A stretch of 64,000 bases of DNA from Oidiodendron maius Zn (Eukaryota; Ascomycota; Leotiomycetes; Myxotrichaceae): assembly GCA_000827325.1 (NCBI GenBank), contig KN832872.1, positions 1,116,001-1,180,000 of the forward strand, given 5' to 3'. This document shows, one piece after another, positions 47,412 through 58,736 of the stretch. The first letter of the stretch is position 1. Each line of letters begins with the position of its first letter. The notes beneath the pieces are model-generated. The model was not told the DNA's origin. It saw nothing but the letters and a program-made list of their open reading frames with translations, and ran no database searches. A program made the translations under genes and the position numbers.

Positions 47412-47954
47412 TTATCGTTCATTTCCTTGTCCAGAACTTAAAGCAGCACTCAGCTCAGAGAGCATACCAGGGAGTCTACTCTTAACCGGCGTATCCAAGG
47501 ACTGTGTCCACGTACAATCCACCTCCGTCAGTGTTTCCTGTCTCCGTGCCCCAAATCCAGGTTCCGCTCGTGTAGACACAAACACTCGACCGCATGGTTT
47601 GGGAATCCACGCCATTTCGCGGGATATTTCCCATTTTCCATTAACAGCGGCCCAATCATGAGAATTTATCTCTTCGGGGACACACACGCGTAGGATTTGC
47701 CACTCAACCTCGAAAGGTCTGAGTTCTGGCGTTTTTAGGACCGCGAGAACCCCAGATCCCGGTTTTACACTCCAGCGACCTTCGATGTCGCTACAGAACG
47801 GGCAGGGTATCAAAAGCCGTAGTTGTAAGGTATCCAGATCGGCTCCTGTTGGCATTGAGAGGTTATAGACTTCTCTTTGGTGTGCATGTGTGCGGATGAT
47901 TGGGCTAATTCCCACATGACCGCAGGTATGCAGGAAGTTATATCGACGAGACAT
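47412..47954 (-). CDS. Hypothetical Cys/His-containing protein, 180 aa
   Basis: A single-exon ORF that starts at an ATG (MSRRYNFLHTCGHVGISPII). It contains a CGH motif near residue 11 and CPFC near residue 51, which could together ligate one zinc ion. The middle reads VEWQILRVCVPEEINSHDWA and VNGKWEISREMAWIPKPCGR. I do not recognise a named domain. It faces ATP3 tail to tail with 227 bp between stops. Intronless, with ordinary codon use. A second short Cys-rich protein with a CGH start lies at 49531-50334. Confidence 0.65.
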   Translation of the reverse strand: MSRRYNFLHTCGHVGISPIIRTHAHQREVYNLSMPTGADLDTLQLRLLIPCPFCSDIEGRWSVKPGSGVLAVLKTPELRPFEVEWQILRVCVPEEINSHDWAAVNGKWEISREMAWIPKPCGRVFVSTRAEPGFGARRQETLTEVDCTWTQSLDTPVKSRLPGMLSELSAALSSGQGNER

Positions 47955-49530
47955 GTTGTGAAGGTAATATGGAGACAGTGGTGTGTTTGAAGGAAATAGA
48001 TTTAGACTGGATTATAGGGAACTCGTTACATCACCTAGTATATATTGGGAGTTTTCTCTCAGCGTGATTCATATAGATGTGTGAGTACCGGGTTCAGATA
48101 TTCCTCCTTGAATAATCACAGTGGCTCCATACTATTCTAACTGAATACCGCATATATAGGATGATACGCGGTAGACATTGGATTTAATCTCAAAGCGGAC
48201 TTCTGATATTTGGAGAATTAGATACACCGCTTTGTATCTTCGTACCCAGAGAACAATACGCCCTATTTTATATGTACAAGCAGTAACAAAGTCATGTATC
48301 ATCAAGCAATAAGCACAACAAGGAAGTTCTGTTCGATAATTTGCTGATTATACCCTTCCATTGCTATTTCATAATGATCTACGATCAATATGGGCGGCCT
48401 AGAGCAAGAACACCCCCCTCTTCCCCCCCCCCAACACATTTCCACCCAACGTCTTTTCTCCTAAATCCCATCTCTATGCTGTCTCTTTTACGAATGGCCA
48501 ATATATTTACTTTCTTTAATAGTTAGTAGTCTGTTACCCTAGTCTCCTGCCAGTTGGTTTTCCAACAACACCAGCAAGTTCATCGCTCTGAACTTACATT
48601 GCCTCTTTCTGCGCAGTCAATTTGAAATAGATAAGCCCATAATTTTAGACCCATGAATACAAAGTTGCGACCAACTTCTCTTTTTAGCAAGGCAAATTCC
48701 GCATCCTACAGGCCGTTCCAGTGGTCACATCTTCTTCTGATTCTATGCCAGCTTGTGTGATTGTCCCGTAGCATTACAATTCGCCTATGACATCTTGCCT
48801 CGCTTTTGCGGCATAGCAGCATGGACAGATTTGCACTCCTAGTGATTGATATTTCACTGCTGACTTATTTATAGGGTTGTGATTAGTAGAAAGAAAGCTG
48901 CTGCCAATGCACAAAGAAAGCGTGGGCAACTGTGATCACTTTCAGGAGAAGACCACTCTGAGTCAACACCGGATCTGGGCAGAAATAGGTCGCGAATTAT
49001 GAACCTGAGCGAATGCAAACAGCCCACAAATTTCTCTCAGAGTAAAAACAAATTGCATTGACTAGCTATTCAATCAATGAAGCGACACACACTAGTGACT
49101 GAGTTTTACAAACAGTATAGAAGCAGATACAACGACATGCTACCTGAGCAACCACCTTTCAGACAAGCTCGCACCCAATGAACCGAGGGTGCTCTCCTTA
49201 GCATCGACATTATCTGACTCTAACTACTGGCAAACGTTGTTGAATAACATTTACAACTAGCATAGAAAATTCGCGATAAACGTCAATGTCCACTTGCAAC
49301 TTGCAACAGGTACGTGAAACTTGATAGCATTGCGCCTATTCACTCTCTGCTTGTCCGCTGCAGGATCTCGGAAGTAAATCATATGTCTAACTGTTTTAAC
49401 ATCACATAGGATCAGAAGTGAACGAAACATTTTGATTGGTAACGGACAATCCATATTGCGTCGATAACTTAGATCGAGCTAGTGACCTGGGCGATATCTA
49501 CGACACTTCTGAAGTCTTGCAGTAGCAAGT
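47955..49530. other. 1.6-kb AT-rich intergenic region
   Basis: No gene seen. A polypyrimidine stretch at about 48412-48432 has runs of 6 and 10 consecutive C. Short frames are not protein-like. It includes the promoters of the two Cys-rich genes. Confidence 0.45.
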
Positions 49531-50334
49531 ATGTGCGTCAAGCAGTTCTATGGCTACAGTTGTGGCCACTGCTCCGTTCCAACTTTGATTCAATGTCCAC
49601 TTGCTGCGTCAAATCCATTCTTTCCCACTTGCGGATACCCAGCAGAGCGACCAATATTTACGGGAACGTACTGTCACCCGTGCTTCAGAGTTGTGTGGAA
49701 CATTAGGGTATTGAAGGAGGAAGAGGAGCATCGACGCCGTCACTTGAAGGGGGAGTGCTTTTGCGAGGTAAGGTTTGAAGGAGAGGACAGGGAGAGACTT
49801 CTGAGGGAACGTGCTGCAAATGCCACTAGTCAGGATTCTGTGCATGCACAGGAAGCGGTGCAGCAAGATGTCGAGGTAGGCACCAGAACGAATATCACGA
49901 GTATTCAAGATGCTAGTCTGGATTTCGCTCAACCACAATGGCGGTCGCACAGCTATGTTTCAGAGAGTGAAAACTCCGGATTATTCCACCAACAAGAAGA
50001 GATCCAGATGAATGATCCGAGCCAATCGTACGCAATTGCTGTTGGTGCCCACTATCCACATGGGCAGCTAATGATGGGAGAAGTCGGTTCTGGAATGAGG
50101 TGGTATCCTCGCCCCCCGCCGCTATCTCAACTTAACCCACCTATTCACAAGGCTCCAATGGGACAAAGAGCAGCTGTAGCAAAAGCAGCAAGAACCTCTA
50201 CCCCAGCGTCTCCAGAGCCCAGCGCTTCTTGTCAAGATGCAGAATCTTTGGGGTCATGTCATGTACAGGAGGATGCAGAGCCTGAACAGCCTATGATAGT
50301 AAGCAGTTACCCCGCGGTACTGGATTCGACATAG
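49531..50334 (+). CDS. Hypothetical Cys-rich protein, 267 aa
   Basis: A single open frame starting MCVKQFYGYSCGHCSVPTLI. In the first 55 residues there are nine cysteines (SCGHCS, QCPLA, TCGYP, TYCHPCFR), which look like a compact metal-binding head. A charged helix follows (LKEEEEHRRRHLKGECFCEV and EGEDRERLLRERAANA). The rest is low complexity. Proteins of this layout occur as unnamed fungal hypotheticals; I cannot give a function. The upstream gene on the other strand also begins with a YxxxxCGH pattern, so the two could be distant relatives, but similarity beyond that motif is not visible. Confidence 0.6.
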   Translation: MCVKQFYGYSCGHCSVPTLIQCPLAASNPFFPTCGYPAERPIFTGTYCHPCFRVVWNIRVLKEEEEHRRRHLKGECFCEVRFEGEDRERLLRERAANATSQDSVHAQEAVQQDVEVGTRTNITSIQDASLDFAQPQWRSHSYVSESENSGLFHQQEEIQMNDPSQSYAIAVGAHYPHGQLMMGEVGSGMRWYPRPPPLSQLNPPIHKAPMGQRAAVAKAARTSTPASPEPSASCQDAESLGSCHVQEDAEPEQPMIVSSYPAVLDST

Positions 50335-50466
50335 GTGCCGCTTCATGTGAGTGTTAAGGTTTTAAGCTAGCTGTCAGTATTTAAAAGGTGCTAGCATTGC
50401 TAACATAACAAGCTTTGTACAAACATAGGAACATGCTAGCAGTATCGCTGCTGGAGAGCACTATAT

Positions 50467-51991
50467 TCACCTATCTACCTCGCCGAAAACTGCACACGCA
50501 CCGATTAGCACCGGAAATAAATATACCGTCGATGAGGAAACTCACCCAAGTCCATTGTACCGATGATAGCGACTGCGTCTGCCAATAAATGCCCTCTCGA
50601 GATCTGATCAAATCCCCCCAGATGAGCGAAGCCCGGTGCTCTGATCTTGCAGCGGTATGGCCTCTCACTGCCATCGCTTACAACAAAAACACCCATCTCT
50701 CCCTTTGGCGCCTCGATCGCCGAGTACGTTTCTCCTGGGGGGACTGTGTAACCCTTGGTAAAGAGCAAGAAGTGATGGATCAAAGCTTCCATGTTCTCCT
50801 TCATTGCTGCCCGAGGGGGCGGAGAAATCTTATAATCCTCAACGCGGATTGGGCCTGGAGGCATCTTGTTCAAGCACTGGTGGATGATCCGGAGCGATTG
50901 TCTGAATTCCTCCATTCGGCAAAGATATCTGTCGTAGCAATCACCGTTGACACCAACAGGGACATCGAATTCAACATCACCGTATGCATCATAAGGCTGG
51001 CTCTTTCGGACATCCCACGGCACACCAGATCCCCGAAGCATGACACCAGTGAAAGAAAGGTTCAAGGCATCTGCAGCAGAAACAACACCGATTCCCTTCG
51101 TCCGTCCAATCCAAATGCGGTTGTCTGTTAGCAGTTCTTCTGTCTCATCGATGCGGTCTCCAAATTGTGTCGCCCATTGGTAGATATCGTCTAGAAGGCC
51201 AACAGGGATGTCTTGGTGGACACCGCCAGGGCGTACATAGGCAGCATGGAGTCGGGCTCCTGATACTCGTTCATAGAATTCCTACGTTAATTTAGCATTG
51301 GGTTCGTAGATCAACGCAATCGGAATAATACCATCAATTTCTCACGTTCCTCAAATCCCCACAAGAATGGCGTTAGTGCTCCCACATCCATCGCGTGTGA
51401 CAAGATAGACATTAGGTGGTTCAAAATTCTCGTGATCTCTCCAAACATGGTCCTAATCCACTTTGCGCGCTCTGGGATCTCGATATTCAAAAGCTTCTCA
51501 ACGGCTAGTGCAAAACATTGCTCGTTAGTCATCATAGAGACGTAGTCTAGTCGGTCAAAGTAAGGCAGAGCTTGAAGATAGGTCTTGTATTCGATCAGTT
51601 TTTCGGTGCCACGATGTAATAATCCAACATGCGGATCCGATCGAACAATCTCTTCTCCATTGAGCTCCAGAATTAGACGCAAGACACCATGAGCAGCAGG
51701 GTGCTGAGGACCGAAGTTGACAGTGTAATGGCGTATCTTTCTGTTCTGGATATTCTCGCCAGAGTCTGGTGCAATGTTAATGTGTTGCGTGTTATCAGGG
51801 TCTGTCGGGTGTGCAAAGTGCTCGTCCGTTGGAATTAACCTGGTGCCTTGATAGGGCTCTGCATATCTCTGGGAGCAAACAGCAGAGAATGCGCGTACAG
51901 GAGCTCGCGATACAACTGATCGGGGGCGAGCAGGCCGTAGACAGAGGCGTTTGGCGCTGTGGCCGGCCAGCCTGGTGAGAGATCCTGCCAT
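50467..51991 (-). CDS. nuo-49: NADH-ubiquinone oxidoreductase 49 kDa subunit, 472 aa
   Basis: A complex I core subunit (NDUFS2/NuoD) at the quinone-binding site. Minus-strand exons 51991-51332, 51281-50546 and 50489-50467 total 1419 nt. The presequence is [20 protein letters not shown]. Conserved motifs: [140 protein letters not shown] and [20 protein letters not shown]. The last exon is 23 nt and gives the universal C-terminus DLVFGEVDR. The open frame continues upstream to 52156, but the extension lacks presequence character, so the start at 51991 is chosen. Confidence 0.96.
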
Positions 51992-52303
51992 TGGGGTCAA
52001 AATAAGGCTACCGGATCCCAAGCTTCTCAATTGAACCAAGATTGTGGAGGGGTTGGTAGAACCTGAAGAATTACCTGAATCGACGTCTCGGATTCTCAAA
52101 TTGAGGTTCATCACATCCGGAGGAATAAACCGGACGGAGTGGTCTGCATGGGCCACCGTAGTCGGAGCGAGACAGGGATCACAGCCAGAGCTCCCGGCCG
52201 GCCAAAAAAAAAATATATTTCATCGCAACAGCGCACCCCGCGATGATAACGAAATTGCTCATGAGACGAGAGCCACATAGAAGGGTACTTCTCATGTGCA
52301 GCC
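51992..52303. promoter_or_regulatory. Short divergent promoter, nuo-49 / AC40
   Basis: There are 312 bp between start codons. It contains an A9 run at 52205-52213 and no supported gene. Confidence 0.5.
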
Positions 52304-53508
52304 ATGGCTCCTCTTCCTCTGCGTGCCCAAAATCCATCAGAGGCTGAGCTCGATGCCCGAAAAGTAGGTGATTTCTTTCTTACATCTCTCCACCAAGCTT
52401 GGACTGACCCAATCCTACTTAGATCGTAGGGGTAAATGCCGAAACCGTGACGAATGTTACCTCTACCGACTTCCCTCACCATTACCCCGGCGAAGACCAT
52501 ACCTGGGATAAGAGCAAATTCGAAGAAACATTCAAGGTCCAATTCCACTTAAATTCACCTTTGGTAGCATCCTTTTCCCTGATCGGCATTGATGCCTCCG
52601 TTGCCAATGCCTTCCGGCGCATCCTGCTCGCAGAAGTTCCCACACTGGCAATCGAGTACTGCTTTGTGAACAACAACACCTCCATAATCCAGGATGAAGT
52701 TCTTGCGGCGCGCCTAGGCCTCGTGCCGCTTAAGGGCGGAAAACAGGGCCTTCTCGAGTTCTTGAAGTGGTTCCCAAAGCCGGAGGAGGACACTACCGGC
52801 GAGGAGCAGTTCGCAAAGGCCTATGACTACAACACCATCTCGTTGTCCCTCAGAGTTGAGTGCACGCGCAATAACAATGCCTCCAAGGGAGAAACGGACC
52901 CGCGCAAGCTCTATCACAATGCCCACGTTTATGCCAAGGACATCCAGTTCAAACCCTTTGGGCGACAGTCAAACTATTTCAACGGCGAATATGTAATTGC
53001 ACCTACGAACCCCGATATATTAATTGCAAAGCTACGACCTGGCCAGTGTATTGATGTGGATATGCACGCGATTAAAGGTGTTGGTAGCGATCACGCAAAA
53101 TTCTCTCCAGTCGCAACAGCGTCGTATCGTCTAATGCCTGCCATCACAATCACGAAGCCTATACTAGGCAATGATGCTGAAAAATTCGCAAGATGTTTTC
53201 CCGAAGGTGTCATTGCGCTTGAGACTGTCACCAGGAAAGAAGCTGCGCAGAAAGGAAGTGGTTATGAAGGGCATGAGGGAGAGAAGAAGGCTGTTGTGAG
53301 AGACCCTGCGCGAGATACAGTTAGCAGAGAGTGCCTACGACACGAGGAGTTCAACGGCAAGGTCAAGTTGGGAAGAGTCCGAGATCATTTCATCTTCTCT
53401 GTGGAGAGTGTGGGCCAATGGGATTCTGATGAGATGTTCCTGGAAGCTATTAAAATTCTCAAAAGCAAGTGTGAGAGACTCAAGGGAAATTTACTAAAAA
53501 GGGCATGA
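52304..53508 (+). CDS. RPC40: DNA-directed RNA polymerases I and III subunit AC40, 381 aa
   Basis: The alpha-like subunit shared by Pol I and Pol III. Exons 52304-52363 and 52423-53508 total 1146 nt. Start MAPLPLRAQNPSEAELDARK, then IVGVNAETVTNVTSTDFPHH. The alpha-like dimerisation motif is FSLIGIDASVANAFRRILLA with EVPTLAIEYCFVNNNTSII, and DEVLAARLGLVPLKG. Further signatures are AHVYAKDIQFKPFGRQ, LRPGQCIDVDMHAIKGVGSD and HAKFSPVATASYRLMPAI. The C-terminus FSVESVGQWDSDEMFLEAIK is typical. Length is close to yeast AC40 (335) plus a modest fungal insertion around TRKEAAQKGSGYEGHEGEKK. Confidence 0.95.
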
Positions 53509-53739
53509 TAAGAGGGGCTTGAGAACGGTGCATTGTTGGCATTTTGGATTTGGCGTTCGTGGCTTGGTCAGAGAATCTAGAGCTTAACGATATAGAGAAG
53601 CATCAGCATCCTGGCCAGATTATGCTGTTGTAACTCTATTGCTATCTCCTCCAACTCTTCCGAGCTGTGGAAGCCGTCGCGTTATAATGTTTTGATATCC
53701 GTTCTTTGATTTATGACCACGCCTAAAGTTCTTCAGAAA

Positions 53740-55242
53740 CTAATAGTCCCTTTCGGAGGCTGGGATGAATGGCCTCGAGAAACGGAGTCGAAATTTGAAG
53801 TTTACACTGCCCAGTGAAGGATCGGATACCCCTATCTCTTCGCCGTTCTCAACAAGATCTCCCATTTTCTTAGCAAGATTAGGCCGGGTCTTTAGCTCTA
53901 AGCTTTCGGGACTTTGCATGTAGAGTGTCCTTTGCTCCGAGCGGATGGACGGCCTTTTCAGTTGCGCCTCTGGCCTAGCTGCCAATGACTCTATGAAGTC
54001 TTCGAGGGTCTGATTTGGATCAAGTTCCATATTTCGTGCCGTGGTTCCGCAGACGGGACAATCGCTCTTCTTTTCATGTTTGAATGTATAAGTATAGATA
54101 CTGTCGTTGCCACTATACATCATGTAATTCTCTTCAAAACCAAGGGACGGATTCGTCGATGTAGCAATTTTGAAGGCTTCATTGCAGCAACTTGCTGCGA
54201 TGATAGCATTGGTTGAAGCAATGGCAGGAATAATATTCTTAACAACTCCTTGGGTTAAGGCGTAGGTGACACCAATAATTTTAAATTCTTGGGCTCGAGC
54301 TAGTGCCTTCTGATAGAGCCAGGTGATGTGTTCAGGGTCATCGTTATCTAGCTTCGGAAATGGCTTTTCCTGTTCCCATGCCATAATATGTGCCCATTCA
54401 ATACAGTGCTCGGGCTGGCGTGGGATAGTTGCTAGCGTGCAGAGCGGGACTGCAGGCCTTGGGGCATGCATGTCCAGTTGACATTCGAGACAAGATGTCA
54501 TAGTCGGGAAGATGACTCTAGACTGACCCTTAAATCCTGGGATACGTTCAGCAGAGGGCTAGAATTTCGGCGTAGTTTGACATACCTTCGGTGCCTCCAT
54601 CAACAAGGGGTTTGAGAGTTTCGGGATTTTCATTATCCACTAAATCAACTAATGTAGAATTGATCCACCTTCTAGCTTCAATGCTGTCTAAACCGCAGAC
54701 AACAATATTGAATTGCATGTAAAAGTCCTCGTCCTTGTCTTGAATTTTGCAGTTGTGAGGAGTAATAGAAACGCCTTTTATTCTCTTTTCTACAAATCTT
54801 GCCGCAACCTCAGCCTTCGACTTACCAACATCGGTATGTCGGAAGAGAAATTGTCGATTGAGATTCGAGACATCGATTGTATCTGTCAAATTCAGCAAAC
54901 AGGTGATATAAGTAGGAACTCTGGTACCTACCCATATCTATAACATGTATGTCTCTGAACCCGGAGAGAGCCAGATTTTTCAATATCTCGCATCCAAGCC
55001 CACCAGCGCCGCTGAGTAAATTAGCAAATACAGACGCAGCTATCTAAATCTCCAGAGTAACGAACATGACTCTGTGATGAGTTTAGTAGGCAATTAAACA
55101 TGGAAGATGGGGTAACCAACAAGATACGCATTTTCTCCATAGCGCCAATACCCTCCCCGCTCGCATCAAAGCTCTCTTCATCTGTAAATGGCCCTTTATT
55201 TTTGCGGATGTTGTCAAGATAAGCCCTGCCTAAACTTAGCAT
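53740..55242 (-). CDS. UBA3: UBA3, NEDD8-activating enzyme E1 catalytic subunit, 431 aa
   Basis: Activates NEDD8/Rub1 for cullin modification with its partner Ula1/APP-BP1. Minus-strand exons 55242-55121, 55011-54932, 54882-54586 and 54536-53740 total 1296 nt. The ThiF-type ATP site is [18 protein letters not shown], then [20 protein letters not shown] and [18 protein letters not shown]. The catalytic cysteine is in [19 protein letters not shown], near residue 182. [40 protein letters not shown] and [20 protein letters not shown] follow, with an E2-binding ubiquitin-fold end. The N-terminus is uncertain: the first exon as drawn begins [20 protein letters not shown], and its donor (GTTGGT) yields MRIFGAGG, a strand about two residues shorter than usual. 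An upstream ATG at about 55336 cannot be joined in phase. Confidence 0.88.
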
Positions 55243-55511
55243 TTGACCGTTGTTAGATTAGAGGCGCTATACCAGCGAGAGCCCGAACTGAGTGGTACCT
55301 GAAGCCTAGGGGCCACCATTACGGGCTGCGACATATTGGCATAGAGAGTTGTGACAAGTCCGGAAGGTTATTGGGGTGGAGAATTGGAGGTGTTGTCTAA
55401 GAAGCTTTGGTGGATGCTTATCGCGGTGCATAACGCATAACAAGCGCTATCATAGACGCGCTATCCGCCTAATGGCATGATCGAATTCCGCAACTTTGAG
55501 ACTTTCATCTG
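55243..55511. promoter_or_regulatory. Divergent promoter, UBA3 / TEL2
   Basis: There are 269 bp between start codons; it includes the upstream ATG frame discussed under UBA3. Confidence 0.4.
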
Positions 55512-58500
55512 ATGCTACAAAGACGAGCAGTTGCAGCTATGGAGGGCTGGCCCACTCCTGTGAGCACCTCATACAGTGACCCAGGACAGCAACAGGAGAT
55601 AGATCTTGTCGAAGTTCGAAAACAGCCTGAACGTAGTTTGAACCTTGCCCCGAAAAAGGCTACCTCTCCTACAGAGGCCCTTGAGATATTACGCAGCGAG
55701 CCTGACTACGAGACACTAATTTCAATCCTGGATTTTCTGTCGGAAGGTACCCCCGACTTTGATATAACCTCACCAAGTACGCATGCATCTCAGTTGGTAC
55801 ATGTTCTTGTGACAGATATCGTCCCGCACTACTGGAGCATTCTCCTAGAATCAGATAACTTGCAAAAGACGAGGAATCCAGCAAGACGCTCAGATTTGGC
55901 ACTCTTTCTATCTTGTTTACGAAGTATAACGGGCTTGAATGCGATAATTTTGAGCCTAAAGCAAGCTACACAGAAGTCACGGGAACCGAATAAAAATATA
56001 GGTGGAGGCAAAATTCAAGATGTTTTAGACAGACTATTACAAGTGATGTCTAGCTTGCTTGAAGGAGATCGCACTATTCGACTAATTTCAGAAACAATTT
56101 GGCTCCCTTCCGATATTTCTTCAAAACAAAAGGTCATATGGAATGAATTTCTCAGCGTCGTAGCGGGAGGGAGGATATTGGGGACTTGTGCAGAAGCCGA
56201 TGATATCGCCAACCACCTCAATAAGAATATTCGTGATAAGCATTGGATTTCGGATGGAAGTTTGTACTGCCACTGGCTTGCCCAAAACATTATCTACTGG
56301 ATCAGATCCATACCACTCGAGTCTGATATCATCTGGAAGCACTGTATCGAATTTCTTAGTAAATCTCTACGCCTTGGATATACTTGTAAGGCCTGTCGAC
56401 ATTAAAACGAATACCAACTGACATGAAGAAGATAGTATTATCAAGGAACTTGTCAGCGTTCTCTTGATTAACCACCAAAATGACCCGGTGAGATTTGAGA
56501 AGCTTCTTAGTGGTCTGGCGAGTTTCGAGCAGCGAAATTTAATTCAGAGTATTCTACAGCTCATCTCAAAAGAATTCTTCTCAGCTACAGTCATGCCAGA
56601 AGATAGTCCCAGTTGGTGGAAAGCCGATACTGAGATTATATCTGCCGCTGCGGGATTGATCAACCAGGTACTGGGCAACCAAGACTTGCGAAAGAAACAG
56701 CTTATAATATGGCTTACTGACGCTTCTGGAGCTGGTGTTGGGGAGAGTATTGCAATTCGGCGAGCATCGATTGCATCCCTTGCTAGCTCTAAAAAGGATA
56801 TGGAAGTTATTTTCGATAAATGCCTGCAACAATTCGGAGACCAATTGTACATTAAGCACACTCCTATAATGCAACAAGAAGGTTGTCTAGAGTACCCCTC
56901 ATTCTTTGTAATTTGTTACTGATACTATAAGTTAGTTCATACACAGGTTTTACTTCTATCAGCAGGATATTTTAATCAAATTGCACCGCTTCAGCTGGGC
57001 ATGATGATGAGATCAGGAGCTCATTTGAGCGCGATTTCCAACAGACTTGCAGCATCATCACCTCGAGCCCGATTTCTGGGCATGGTTGTTGGCGAGGCTC
57101 TATCCGCGCTTGTTGACAAGGGGGACAAAGTAATGGATTTTAAAATGGACGATATGAAATCTCCAGAAGCCAAGTGGTACAAGAGTATAGTCAGCGTTTC
57201 GGATAGCATTGGTCCTCTTACTTCCCTAATGTCTCGACCTCGAGTGGAAGTTGCTAAGAAATCTCAGCCACAGGCTGCGCAGAGATCGGCGCTCTCTAAA
57301 ACCACCCAGAGCAGCTCAAAAACCGTCGCCATAGAAGAAGTCGATGACTGTGACAACGATGATCATGAATTAGATGAAGATGATGGCAAATTGGTTCCAT
57401 ACGCGAAGCCTGACTCGGATGAAGAGGATTCTGATGAAGACCCTACATTGATCACGCGCAATAAACTTACAGCTCCAGTTTATATTCGAGATCTAATAAA
57501 TTATCTCAGAGACACAGAGAATTACGACAAACAAAAGCTAGCCCTTCAGTGCGCGGCATCGCTTATTCGGCGGAAGGCATCTTTTGGTACGGAGGTAAGC
57601 TCGCACTCTGAAGAGCTTGCAACACTTCTAGTAGGTCTGCAAGACAAATATGAAATGGACGATTTTCAAGATATGCGCCTGCAGGGTATGATTGCGATCC
57701 TCATTTCCCATCCTGCTGAAATGGGTAAATGGTTCTCGAAGACCTTTTTTGACGGAGACTATTCACTCTCGCAACGGGCTATAATTCTCACTACACTTGG
57801 ATTAGGCGCTCGAGAATTAGGTGGCTTTGAGGATTCGGATACTTCCGAGGCATCGAAGAAACCTCCATCGTCATTTCCATCCCAGACTCTTCCTGAAGCC
57901 ATGCATAAACTGTATGCAGAAAGGCCCTTCGAAAATGGAGCAGTTGACCTGTTGTCTACCGAGCTTTCCAATACTATGATAGCGCCCATGGCAACAGAGC
58001 TGGCCGATAGACTCACTGGCCCGTCTATCCTCAAAGTTCGTACTTTCTCTTCTCGCATGGCTGTCGAGAAAAAGCGCAAAAGGCCAATTGCAAATTCTCT
58101 CGCCAAAGTTGTCGCAGAAAGCTTCTTCTTCCCATTGACTGGTCGGTTTGTAACCCACCTTAAAGCCTTTGGTTTATCTCGATCCAACGTTGTCTTTCAA
58201 CCATACCTCCTCGTCCTCTTCGTCAAAACGCTATCTCTACTCCTTCATGCCAGCGGGCCATCGACTCTTAGCTTACCTCAAATGACGTCGGAGCTGTGGG
58301 ATTTGTTACTTGGACTACGAACGCAGAGTATTGGGGATATTACTGTTATAGAAGCCATGCTGTTTGGATTCTTGACTATATTGGATATAAACGAGGACAA
58401 GAGAAGACTAGTCATGGAGAATGGAAGGCAGATGCTAGAAACGCAAGAGTGGATAGAGACTATTTTTGGACGAGTAGGAGCAGGAGGGAGCGAGGAAGAT

Positions 58501-58605
58501 GAGAGAGTCAGGATGCTAGCTGCGGGATGTCTGATCAGAATTAGGGAGGCAGTGGAAAAATATCAGGCTTTGTTGCTAGGAGACCTAAGCAGCTTTCAGA
58601 ATTGA
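55512..58605 (+). CDS. TEL2: Tel2, telomere length regulation / TTT complex subunit, 997 aa
   Basis: Tel2 with Tti1 and Tti2 forms the TTT co-chaperone that matures PIKK kinases (TOR, ATM/Tel1, ATR/Mec1). Exons 55512-56385, 56432-56881 and 56936-58605 join to 2994 nt. The N-terminal half is alpha-helical repeat-like sequence. KHTPIMQQEVHTQVLLLSAG joins across the second intron, followed by RSGAHLSAISNRLAASSPRA and RARFLGMVVGEALSALVDKG. After an acidic linker comes the Pfam TELO2-type C-terminal core near residues 615-730: APVYIRDLINYLRDTENYDK, LQCAASLIRRKASFGTEV, MRLQGMIAILISHPAEMGKW and SLSQRAIILTTLGLGARELG. A second in-frame ATG at 55539 (MEGWPTPVSTSY) is an equally plausible start. Confidence 0.9.
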
Positions 58606-58736
58606 ATTGGCAATGCAAAATTTAATAGTTAAACTTGTACAATAATACTACATGATAACTGAAATATGAACTTCTGGAATCGTTGAATGTCTTCACCTGT
58701 CATCAGTCGTTATTCCACTATCAGAATGCTTTCCTC

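Noticed and set aside
51992-52156. Upstream extension of the 49-kDa subunit
   Set aside because: The extra residues do not look like a presequence, while the ATG at 51991 begins one.
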